Shown piece after piece: positions 29,743-37,746 of a stretch of 64,000 bases of DNA. The stretch spans positions 28,123,240-28,187,239 of the forward strand of contig OX453274.1 in the NCBI GenBank assembly GCA_949710005.1, in the 5' to 3' direction. Both the position numbers and the translations under genes were made by a program. The notes below the pieces were generated by a model, which was not told the origin of the DNA, did no database searches, and saw nothing but the letters and a program-made list of their open reading frames with translations. Source of the DNA: Ricordea florida (taxonomy: Eukaryota; Cnidaria; Anthozoa; Corallimorpharia; Ricordeidae). Every line of letters starts with the position of its first letter. The stretch's first letter is position 1.

Positions 29743-30732
29743 ATGAACAACGAAAATATACTCTCAAAAATATATTATTCAACTGAGGGATATTGGAAAG
29801 GATATTCTGCAATTCCTAAATTAGCTGAGAAAGCGAAAGTAAGTGAAAATGAAGCAAAACGGTGGTTAGAGAAACAAGCAATATGGCAAATCTATCTACC
29901 TGCGCCTAAATATATACCTAGGCCACATTGGACTGTGGATAAACCTAATCAGATTCACCAAGCAGATTTATTATTTTTACCGCATGATAAAGTTGCAAGA
30001 AAAACATATAAATATGCGTTAGTTGTGGTTGATATCGCCTCGAGATATAAAGATGCTGAAGCATTAACCTCAAAAGAAAGTCGAGAGATATCAGAAGCTT
30101 TTACAAAAATATATTCTAGAAGATTGAAATACCCTAAAACATTAATGGTTGATCCTGGAAAAGAATTTATGGGTGAAGTTAGTAAACTCATGAATTACCA
30201 TAATGTGAGAATACAAAGAAGTGAAGCTGGTAATCATAGAGCCCAAGCATTTGTGGAAAATGCAAATAGAATATTGGGTGAAAAATTATTTAGTCATCAA
30301 TATGCGCAAGAAATGATTAGTGATGGACGATCAAGAGTATGGGTGAAAAGATTACCAGCTATTCTAAAAACTTTGAATAATACACTGATGAGAATAACCG
30401 GTAAAGAGCCTGATAAGGCTATAAAAATGAAAGAGATTGATATTGAAACTAAAAATTATAAACGTTCGGTGGGGCTTGATGAGGTTAGACTACCAACTGA
30501 AGTTAAGGTTAGATATTTATTATCTCCCGGTGAACTTGAAGGCGGAGAAAGAAGAAGAGCCACAGATCCTATTTGGAGTATAAAAGTTTATTATATTTCT
30601 GGAAGTAGAATTTCTCCTAATCAACCTGTTTTATACTTTTTACAAGATGGACCAAGGCGGGGTTTTGTGCGTGAAGAATTACAGGTTATTCAGTATGATA
30701 CAGAGTTACCTCCTAATTCTGTTTTGAAATGA
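29743..30732 (+). CDS. retrovirus-like integrase (Maverick 1)
   Basis: A 329-aa DDE integrase that would insert the element with a short target duplication. An N-terminal helical DNA-binding region (WKGYSAIPKLAEKAKVSE) is followed by the core: first Asp in IHQADLLFLPHD, second in LMVDPGKEFMG, Glu in AQAFVENANR, with 34 residues between the last two. The C-terminal region VRYLLSPGELEGG to VLYFLQDGPRRGF resembles an SH3-like or chromo-type DNA-binding module. It is the only large rightward gene and ends 1 bp before the end of the polymerase gene. Fully open, so possibly active. Confidence 0.93.
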   Translation: MNNENILSKIYYSTEGYWKGYSAIPKLAEKAKVSENEAKRWLEKQAIWQIYLPAPKYIPRPHWTVDKPNQIHQADLLFLPHDKVARKTYKYALVVVDIASRYKDAEALTSKESREISEAFTKIYSRRLKYPKTLMVDPGKEFMGEVSKLMNYHNVRIQRSEAGNHRAQAFVENANRILGEKLFSHQYAQEMISDGRSRVWVKRLPAILKTLNNTLMRITGKEPDKAIKMKEIDIETKNYKRSVGLDEVRLPTEVKVRYLLSPGELEGGERRRATDPIWSIKVYYISGSRISPNQPVLYFLQDGPRRGFVREELQVIQYDTELPPNSVLK

Positions 30733-30733
30733 T

Positions 30734-33700
30734 CTAATACAATGGTTTTGTGTGAATTCCATCCTCGTAAACCCATCTTTTATCATAATATCCATTCAAT
30801 CCCTTTTTATTTTGTGAATATGTCACAATTTGATTATCATTAACTCTAAATCCTGTATTTTGTGCCATATCATTTGCCCCTTTTAAAGCCGCCCAGTAAC
30901 CATTCCAATTTAGTTCGTTTTGGCGATGAATTATGCCTTTAGCACTATACTTTGCTTTTCCTTTCTCATCCTCCGCGTAATAACATTTTGAAGAAAGTGC
31001 AATCATTCGTATACCATCAAACTCATTTTTGAACAAACCCGGAGTCTTGTCATGATATTTAGAATTTGACAGGAATTTTTCTTTTCCACCATTAAAATAT
31101 TCTTTTCTCATTTCAGGTTTTATAATATCATCCAAGTTTTCAGACGAGATTGCCATGTACATAGAATCAGTATCCATTTGTATCAACTCAAAATCCTTTC
31201 TATCCACATATTTATCTAGAAAATCGTAATAGAATTCCAACATTCTTAATTTTGCTAGCTGATACACCGCTATTCCACATTGATAGGGTCTGTCTATTTT
31301 TATTAATCTTTTTCGTTTTACTATTTCATATGTGTCATTTATTTCATTAAGATCTTCAAAGAACGCTGATCTTAAGGCTTTTTCAACCTCTTCCTCATCC
31401 TGAGTATACCTTGTAATATTATGTTTTTCTTTATCTTCTATCATTTTACCATAAAAAGAATTTCCCCTAAGTTTATTCGTGTCGGCTAATTCTTTACAAC
31501 CTTTGTACTTTGGTTTTAGTTTTTCAAGCAATACTTTGATATCTTTATTTTCTTCAATAACTTTAAATATATCGGGAAATTGGTTTAATTCATTGGTAAT
31601 TTTCACTACATCATCAATTTTGTTTTCTTCAAAGGCTTTACTTAGTTTTTCCAATAAAACCTCAATATCTCCATCTCTTCTTGCATCTGCCACCTCTTTT
31701 GGAAAAAATCCAAAGGGGTTTCCCGATTCATACTTTAAAATATTATGTATGGCGGTAATCTCCAAACCATGATTAAGATACCATTTTATCATGGGTGTAT
31801 ATAAAAATATCTTTTTTGCCTTTGTAACACCAAGTAATTTTTTATTATCTTTTAGATGTTTTCTGCCTGTCGCTCTTTGATATTCTTTCATATGCTCTGG
31901 TACTAAATATTCAGGAACGGAGTCTACAATAAATAAGGGGGAGAACTCTTCAAACTTTTCTTTTAGGTGATCAGGGGTATGAATATCAACTTGACAAAAT
32001 CCGAAAAGATTACCATCAAGAATATCTTCACAAATCTTCTTAATAAATTTAGGATCTGATGGATTTTCAACCTCAAAGCATTCTTCTTTTTCGCATGGCA
32101 TTTCTTGTCCCGAACAATATAGATATAAACCATTTGCATCAACCCCCTTAATTGCCACACATTTTTTTGGCTTTTTATATTTATGGGAGCGAATCATTGT
32201 TTTTTCTTTCTCCGCATATCTCATAAAAACAATACTTGGGCCTCCAACCATACCCGTTTTCAATAATTTATAAATCTTGTTTTTGTCGCATATTTTACAA
32301 TCCTTCTTTATTTTGTAGCATTTTTTACAAAACTTGTTGTTACAACAACCATGAATACAGTATTCCCCTGGGGCGTACAATTCAGGATCACCTTTCTTCT
32401 TCATTTTTTGGTATTTATTTAGAACAGCCCTCATTGATACTCCCGGAATCGAAACAGCATCTTTTAATATATCAATTTCATCTGGATAATATAAACGCCT
32501 TGTTTTTTCAAGGGCTTCTAGAAAGGGAATAACATCATTCAAATTATACTCCTTCAACCAATCTAACATTGTAACACAACCCCTCTTTTCGAATTCGAGC
32601 AAATATTCTTCATATTCTTCTTTTGAAATGTTTTTCTTTTTCAAGGAAGAGTAAAAATCTTCATGTTTCACGGGTCCAACTAAGGAAAGCTTATCATAAC
32701 CATCCAATTTTTCATAAGGAAGTTTAAGTTTTTGAGCTTCACAATTGTTTGCTTTACACCAACCATCAAAAGAAACTCCAGGCGCAAGATAGGACATTAC
32801 ATCCAAGAATTTAAAATTCGGTGTTGTTAAAAACATATACCTATTCTGTTTCTTTGCAATAAAAATATCCCTTGTTCTATCGGTCATGTGTTTTATAAAA
32901 TGCCTTTTAATCAAATTGATATCATATTTTCCACTATTAAATCCCAAAACAGGTACTTGATTACACCATTCTTCATATTTTTGCAAGACATTTTTTTGCA
33001 AAGAATCTTGATCAGGAAGCGGATATTCTTCTTTAACCTTTTCGACTATAATTTTTCTTTTTTCCTCCAATTTTTCAACGAATTCTTTTATAAGAGCATC
33101 AGGGTTTGAATTAACAAGAAAAATGGGTTCTTTTGTTAAATTATCTATTAATGCAACACTAACTGGAATATGGGTATGGGTGAAAATTAAATCATCGGTA
33201 ATCTGTTTATCTTCTTTTTGTAATAGCCCCTCAAAATCGTAATCAATAAAATAGGGGTATGGATTAAATTTCTTTTTGAACCATATATTGGGTAATTCAG
33301 GATTTTCACACTCCCAAACCGATACTACATTATAACCTAGGCTTTTTATCATCTTTTCTCTTTCAATAGTTTCATTATATTTAATTTTGTCGGTTATTGA
33401 ACACGGGCACCCATGCCATTTACATCCATAAAACTCAAAAACTGTATTTGTGTCAGGCTCGTATCCATCAAACAAAATCTCATTCCCCTCCTCATCCCTA
33501 TAACACCTTTCACCACCATGACCACAAAGCGCATGATGAATATGTTTACCTATAATTTTAGATTGGTTTTCTATCCACCTACATGCTTTATAACTAAAAT
33601 TTATTTTACCCCCATAAAAAACTTTGTCAGATTCATTCATGATGTGTTTTATCTTTTCTCCCGTGCATAATATTTTTGTATTTCCTCCTGTGCATGTTTC

Positions 33701-35092
33701 ATTGGTAAAATGCCTTTTTAAATCTTCGTGTCTGGTAAATTTTTGTTTACATCCTTGGCATACCCAGTTTTGAGCAAGAAGGTCTAGATTCTTAATGAAA
33801 AAACCATGATTATTATAAAGACCTAAATTTAAACTTGGAAAATCATCTTTGAAATTATTTTTCCCAAACACCAATTTCCAAACTTTAAAATTTGTTATAT
33901 CTTTCTGCTCATAAACCCGGATATTTATGGAAAAAACTTTTGAAATTTTCTCAAAATCAACCAATTTTGTTGATCTAACATCTTCTTTTTTTAGTTTTTT
34001 GTTGCCATAAAAAGTTCTAGCTAGATTTAGTGATTTTTTCTCTATGTCCTTTTCAGGGTTTTGTTTACCATGAATAATATTCATTAGACTAGCCAAACAC
34101 CGCCATACACAGAGATTATCATCTTTATCATCTACAGAGTAAATACATCTTTTCTTTCGTAATTCATCGGGTAATCTTCCGCACCCAACTAAAGGCTGTC
34201 TAGTATTAATAACTTTTATTTGTACTTCTCTAAACTCAACTCCACCCTCATTAACACCTGGTTTATTAATCTTCTTTTCTGGGGGTAAATATGCTCTCAT
34301 CCAAGCATCTCCTTCTAAGCTCAATCTCTCACCCTCACACCTCTCTATATATTTTTTTATTTCTGAAAGGGAATTAAAAGTTCCTCCGCTTCTAAATGTA
34401 TGTACGTGATAAGCTATTTCTCCGTTTCCTCTTTGAATCAAAGCAGTAAAACTGAAAACAATTCTTACCCCCATTTCTATTTGAGGTTCCAACTCATTAT
34501 AAATTATTTCTGTCAAATCATTATTTAGATTCCTCCTAATTCTAATAATATTTTCATTTATTCTCCGGTTATTTCGAATTAGGGGATCATCTTCATTTAG
34601 GTTTATTGAAAATATTTTGAGGGTTGTTGTTCTTTTCTTTTTAGTTTTTTCCTTCAATTCATCTCTTACACTGTCAGATATATTTACCTTTCTTTTTGTT
34701 TTACTTTTAGTATTACTACCATTAAATTTTATGATGTTTTCATTTGCCAATTCTTCAAGCCTTTTGGAAAACTTTTCTTTATCCATTACCCTAAAAATAT
34801 TCTTTGGTTTGAGAATTGGAACATTAATTTTAGGTACCGGCTCATCAAGAATTGGTTTTTGTGGTTGATCATGAAATAAACCAATTTCTTGAATTGGAAT
34901 TTGTAATTGGCTTGGATTATTATCGAAAAACTTATCAATTTCTGGAATTTTACGCAAATCTTTAATAATTACATTTTTTGAAAATTTTTTACCTTTTTCT
35001 TTGATAATTTTTTCTAACTGTTTTATTATTAAGCTTCTTATTATTTTGCCATTTTCTTCTGGCTTTTCTACAAAACTTTCTTTTTGGTCCAC
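30734..35092 (-). CDS. family B (protein-primed type) DNA polymerase with Vsr-like domain (Maverick 1)
   Basis: 1452 codons. In order: basic N-terminus; a Cys-protease-like region (CVWRCLASL near 325, with a later HGFF); a C2H2 zinc finger (CQGCKQKF near 445); a Vsr-like nuclease domain (FEFYGCKWHGCP near 550); exonuclease motifs (DYDFEGLL near 614, FNSGKYDINLI); then palm motifs A (VDANGLYLY near 981), B (GNSFYGKM) and C (MDTDSMYM near 1306). It replicates the element. The frame has no ATG before residue 103. The position aligned with the left-end ATG inside the terminal repeat reads GTG, so the start codon looks mutated. Confidence 0.9.
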   Translation of the reverse strand: MDQKESFVEKPEENGKIIRSLIIKQLEKIIKEKGKKFSKNVIIKDLRKIPEIDKFFDNNPSQLQIPIQEIGLFHDQPQKPILDEPVPKINVPILKPKNIFRVMDKEKFSKRLEELANENIIKFNGSNTKSKTKRKVNISDSVRDELKEKTKKKRTTTLKIFSINLNEDDPLIRNNRRINENIIRIRRNLNNDLTEIIYNELEPQIEMGVRIVFSFTALIQRGNGEIAYHVHTFRSGGTFNSLSEIKKYIERCEGERLSLEGDAWMRAYLPPEKKINKPGVNEGGVEFREVQIKVINTRQPLVGCGRLPDELRKKRCIYSVDDKDDNLCVWRCLASLMNIIHGKQNPEKDIEKKSLNLARTFYGNKKLKKEDVRSTKLVDFEKISKVFSINIRVYEQKDITNFKVWKLVFGKNNFKDDFPSLNLGLYNNHGFFIKNLDLLAQNWVCQGCKQKFTRHEDLKRHFTNETCTGGNTKILCTGEKIKHIMNESDKVFYGGKINFSYKACRWIENQSKIIGKHIHHALCGHGGERCYRDEEGNEILFDGYEPDTNTVFEFYGCKWHGCPCSITDKIKYNETIEREKMIKSLGYNVVSVWECENPELPNIWFKKKFNPYPYFIDYDFEGLLQKEDKQITDDLIFTHTHIPVSVALIDNLTKEPIFLVNSNPDALIKEFVEKLEEKRKIIVEKVKEEYPLPDQDSLQKNVLQKYEEWCNQVPVLGFNSGKYDINLIKRHFIKHMTDRTRDIFIAKKQNRYMFLTTPNFKFLDVMSYLAPGVSFDGWCKANNCEAQKLKLPYEKLDGYDKLSLVGPVKHEDFYSSLKKKNISKEEYEEYLLEFEKRGCVTMLDWLKEYNLNDVIPFLEALEKTRRLYYPDEIDILKDAVSIPGVSMRAVLNKYQKMKKKGDPELYAPGEYCIHGCCNNKFCKKCYKIKKDCKICDKNKIYKLLKTGMVGGPSIVFMRYAEKEKTMIRSHKYKKPKKCVAIKGVDANGLYLYCSGQEMPCEKEECFEVENPSDPKFIKKICEDILDGNLFGFCQVDIHTPDHLKEKFEEFSPLFIVDSVPEYLVPEHMKEYQRATGRKHLKDNKKLLGVTKAKKIFLYTPMIKWYLNHGLEITAIHNILKYESGNPFGFFPKEVADARRDGDIEVLLEKLSKAFEENKIDDVVKITNELNQFPDIFKVIEENKDIKVLLEKLKPKYKGCKELADTNKLRGNSFYGKMIEDKEKHNITRYTQDEEEVEKALRSAFFEDLNEINDTYEIVKRKRLIKIDRPYQCGIAVYQLAKLRMLEFYYDFLDKYVDRKDFELIQMDTDSMYMAISSENLDDIIKPEMRKEYFNGGKEKFLSNSKYHDKTPGLFKNEFDGIRMIALSSKCYYAEDEKGKAKYSAKGIIHRQNELNWNGYWAALKGANDMAQNTGFRVNDNQIVTYSQNKKGLNGYYDKRWVYEDGIHTKPLY

Positions 35093-35492
35093 AACTAATC
35101 TTTATGTATATTACCCATCCTTTTAAATCAATTTTTTTGTAATCTGAAAAAATCAACTTATAAATTTAAGCTAGAAAAGGACAGAGATTTTCCTGTCAAA
35201 TTTGAAAATAACCCGTAAGCTAAAAAGGACAGAGATTTTCCTGTCAAATTTGAAAATAACCCGTAAGCTAGAAAAGGACAGAGATTTTCCTGTCAAATTT
35301 GAAAATAACCCGTAAGCTAGAAAAGGACAGAGATTTTCCTGTCAAATTTGAAAATAACCCGTAAGCTAGAAAAGGACAGAGATTTTCCTGTCAAATTTGA
35401 AAATAACCCGTAAGCTAAAAAAGGTCAGGGATTTTCCTGTCAAATTTGAAAATAACCTAAAAATCAACTTATAAACACGCTTACATAGTAGT
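35089..35492 (-). repeat. right terminal inverted repeat of Maverick 1
   Basis: An inverse copy of the left repeat, also with six 49-bp units but contiguous and not spaced as on the left. Inner sequences match the left repeat up to the polymerase start codon region. Confidence 0.9.
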
Positions 35493-35498
35493 TAATGG
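35493..35498 (+). repeat. target site duplication of Maverick 1, right copy
   Basis: TAATGG immediately after the right terminus, the same as at 19684-19689. Confidence 0.9.
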
Positions 35499-35620
35499 GG
35501 ATTACGCTGATATAAAAAATAAAATATATAATATAAAAAAAATAAAGAATAAAATATGAAAGCATTGTGACTTCTTCAAAAACTAGCTTCGCGAGGTTTT
35601 TGCGGGAGTCGTATTTCTAG

Positions 35621-35641
35621 TTCTAGGAAATTAAGATGGCT
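35621..35641 (+). pseudogene. integrase of Maverick 0, piece 2 (21 bp)
   Basis: The few codons between the end of Helitron-like element A1 and the start of Maverick 2 continue the integrase reading frame. They correspond to the YSRRLKYP region of the intact integrases. The last five bases (TGGCT) are the target duplication of Maverick 2. Confidence 0.75.
35637..35641 (+). repeat. target site duplication of Maverick 2, left copy
   Basis: TGGCT, repeated at 50660-50664. One more base matches if the terminal T/A of the repeats is read differently, so the duplication may be 6 bp. Confidence 0.8.
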
Positions 35642-35909
35642 TGATGTAGTAGTATGGGGGTCCTGGCACAATTATAAAATTATTATAGAATTATTATATA
35701 ATTAATTATTTCAAATTTAATAATAGCTTTGTGAAGAACTATTAAAAGAGCTAACTGCTAACAGACTTTTGTGCAGACTTTCTCTATCTTATAGCAAAAT
35801 ATAAAAAAAAAAAAAAAAATGATAAAAAAATATGATTTAAAAAGATAAATTACAAATTACAAAATTACAAATGGAACAATTAAAAAGATTAACTGTTGTA
35901 CAATTGAAA
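35642..35909 (+). repeat. left terminal inverted repeat of Maverick 2
   Basis: About 268 bp. It includes the ATG and first 13 codons of the left-end gene, and the same codons start the polymerase at the other end. GATTTAAAAAGATAAA lies about 30 nt before the ATG. Confidence 0.92.
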
Positions 35910-36308
35910 AAAATTGCTAAAGAATTGAAAATTAAAGGGCAATATAGAATGAATAAAGCAGAATTAATCAAAGAGATAGAAAAATATAAAGAGGGGGAAA
36001 TTATTAATTTAATTGAAAAAGTTAATATTAATAATAAATATATTTGTATTCATGGAAGGTGTAAATATTACTGTAAAGAATGTGGTGGATCTTATATATG
36101 TGAACATAATAAAATTAAGTATCAATGTAAAGAGTGTGGAGGATCTCAAATATGTGAACATAATAAAAGAAAGTATCAATGTAAAGAGTGTGGAGGATCT
36201 CAAATATGTGAACATGATAAACAAAAACAACAATGTAAGGAATGTGGAGGATCACAAATATGTGAGCATGGAAAACAAAAATTTTCTTGTAAGGAATGTA
36301 GAATATAA
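35871..36308 (+). CDS. SAP-like plus Cys/His-repeat protein (Maverick 2)
   Basis: 145 aa. Residues 1-42 form a SAP/Rho-N-like DNA-binding module (RLTVVQLKKIAKELKIKGQ). From about residue 60 follow five near-identical 18-residue repeats of the type ICEHNKRKYQCKECGG, probably each binding zinc through CxH and CxxC. At DNA level the repeats are almost perfect 54-bp units, so copy number may vary. The first 13 codons are within the terminal repeat and are shared with the polymerase at the other end. Homologous to the gene at 20127. Probably an early DNA-binding or regulatory protein. Confidence 0.78.
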   Translation: MEQLKRLTVVQLKKIAKELKIKGQYRMNKAELIKEIEKYKEGEIINLIEKVNINNKYICIHGRCKYYCKECGGSYICEHNKIKYQCKECGGSQICEHNKRKYQCKECGGSQICEHDKQKQQCKECGGSQICEHGKQKFSCKECRI

Positions 36309-36347
36309 AATTATTAACTATTAAATACGATAATAAAGAAAAAAAAA

Positions 36348-36666
36348 ATGTTCAAAAGATTTTTTTAATGGAGTAAATAAAGGTTTATCAATTTGTATAG
36401 AAGAGAATGATAATTTAATGATTATTGCAACAAATATTGATCCAAATAATTTTGCATCAGATAAGTGTGTATTTTTTGGTTTTAAAATTCGTTATATATT
36501 GGGATATAGACCACCGGTAATGAGAGCCGGGCAATTGTTTGCTAGAGAATTTACTAAAAACGGAGTAAAGGTGCATAAAATTGAGGAAGATATTAATTTT
36601 GAAAAAGCAATTAAGGTTAATAATGAAAGAGAAATTAATAGTAATTTAGAAATATTTATTAATTAA
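36348..36666 (+). pseudogene. accessory gene with a frameshift (Maverick 2)
   Basis: An ATG near 36348 is followed by a T-run at about 36360-36366, after which the frame changes. From there an open frame runs to the stop at 36666, with an internal ATG at 36418 giving at most 82 residues. The protein part has no domain I know; IEENDN and FFGFKIRYILGY stand out. It takes the place of the 176-aa gene of Maverick 1 but is not similar. The break may be a real mutation or a homopolymer sequencing error. Confidence 0.45.
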
Positions 36667-36879
36667 TTTGAGGTTAGTTTTAATATAGTAATTACGGATA
36701 AAAATAAGTTTTACGAAAAAATAAAAAAAAACATGTAAATGAAGGAATATCTTCTTGTTTTTATATATCTCTGAAAAATACAAAAATGTTTGAACCTTTA
36801 AATAATTAGTAATACAAATTTTAATTTATGTTATATAACTCAAATAATAATGGTTATATAACAAAAGACCTGAAGGAAT

Positions 36880-37515
36880 TTACCTAAATCTTAAACTAAA
36901 AGTTATGGGAGACCCCTTTAGATCAAGTTTTTCCCATTCATTGTCTAATATTCTTAAATCAAAGTGGTTTATTAGAGTATCATATTTTCGAACTGGAATT
37001 GTTGGATAATCCTTTGAGGGGATGTTTGCAAGTAGGTGTGATGGTGAGAGTTTTACAAGTTCTCCATTTTTGTTTCTATTCATATATGAAGATTTACTAT
37101 CAACTATACTACAGATAAGTCTCAGCGGTTCCTTAATCTGAATATTTATGGGGTATAATTTACCCGGATTTATGACATCAGGAACACCTAAACCAAAACC
37201 CAACCCTCTCGTAAGTTTAATTTTGAAGTTCTTATTTGAATATAGATAGTCAACAGTATCAGTCTCAATTATTGTTATCTTTTCCACATCAGGATCATTA
37301 AGAAAGATTGATTGAATATTACGAAGAGAATATGTACCAGGTTGAATTATTATGAAGCCCTGATTTTTATCATTTAATATTATCTGTTTATCCTTGAAAT
37401 TAATCAATCTTTTGGTTTGTATATTACAATCCAGGAGTTGTATCTCCCGAAGATTTTTCAGAGGCGGATCTAAATAAATCCTAGTTTCAGACTCATACAT
37501 TGTTATGCTTAACAT
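36880..37515 (-). CDS. putative penton / minor capsid protein (Maverick 2)
   Basis: 211 aa, very similar to the Maverick 1 protein at 21128 across its whole length, from SITMYESETRIYLDPPLKNL to the C-terminal FDLRILDNEWEKLDLKG. Strand-rich, without cysteines or membrane segments in a recognisable pattern. TCTTTAAA on the plus strand marks the promoter motif 21-28 nt upstream of the start. A single-jelly-roll penton role is inferred from the C-terminal motif and position. Confidence 0.55.
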   Translation of the reverse strand: MLSITMYESETRIYLDPPLKNLREIQLLDCNIQTKRLINFKDKQIILNDKNQGFIIIQPGTYSLRNIQSIFLNDPDVEKITIIETDTVDYLYSNKNFKIKLTRGLGFGLGVPDVINPGKLYPINIQIKEPLRLICSIVDSKSSYMNRNKNGELVKLSPSHLLANIPSKDYPTIPVRKYDTLINHFDLRILDNEWEKLDLKGSPITFSLRFR

Positions 37516-37535
37516 TTTGTTTTCAGCGAAGCTGG

Positions 37536-37543
37536 TCTTTAAA
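37536..37543 (-). promoter_or_regulatory. promoter motif, penton gene (Maverick 2)
   Basis: TTTAAAGA, 21-28 nt upstream of the ATG. Confidence 0.65.
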
Positions 37544-37566
37544 TTTCTATAATAACCACCTTTGAT

Positions 37567-37740
37567 AAAAAACGACTTACGCGTAAGCCGGAAAAAATTG
37601 TTATGTTATAAAAATCGACTTACGCGTAAGCCGGAAAAAATTGTTATGTTAATTACCCTGCGATAAAAATCGACTTACGCGTAAGCGGGGGAAAAATTGT
37701 TATGTTATAAAAAACGACTTACGCGTAAGCTGAAAAATCC
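37567..37740. repeat. four direct repeats with palindrome CTTACGCGTAAG
   Basis: The 12-bp perfect palindrome CTTACGCGTAAG occurs at 37576, 37619, 37674 and 37718 within direct repeats of about 43-55 bp that also share GAAAAATTGTTATGTTA. It fills the gap between the penton and 515-aa genes. The related spot in Maverick 1 lacks it. It may be a regulatory cluster, a terminator set or a replication signal. Confidence 0.85.
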
Positions 37741-37746
37741 AGCCAT

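Larger units (their letters stand above)
19690..35492. mobile_element. Maverick 1: complete Maverick/Polinton (15.8 kb)
   Basis: Terminal inverted repeats start ACTACTATGTAAGCG at the left and end CATAGTAGT at the right, and a 6-bp duplication TAATGG flanks them. It carries penton-like, capsid, packaging ATPase, integrase and family B polymerase genes plus several small membrane proteins. Nearly all genes are open. The insertion lies in Helitron-like element A1, and the related copy A2 shows the undisrupted site. Decay is limited: the polymerase lacks an ATG start. It is a virus-like element of an animal genome, probably recent. Confidence 0.95.
17439..35620 (+). mobile_element. Helitron-like element A1, main part, carrying Maverick 1
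   Basis: Continues element A1 after A2, closely matching A2 from 17439 to 19689 except for a deletion of several hundred bases (A2 about 15420-15960). Maverick 1 occupies 19690-35492. A1 resumes at 35499 and ends with CTTCGCGAGG and CTAG at 35620. The following bases continue the integrase gene of Maverick 0. Without insertions A1 is about 2.5 kb. It encodes no recognisable protein. Confidence 0.72.

Noticed and set aside
36009-36324. ORFs of 74 and 103 codons over the zinc-repeat gene of Maverick 2
   Set aside because: Repeats in the DNA keep other frames open; only the frame with CxH and CxxC is shared with Maverick 1 and Maverick 0.
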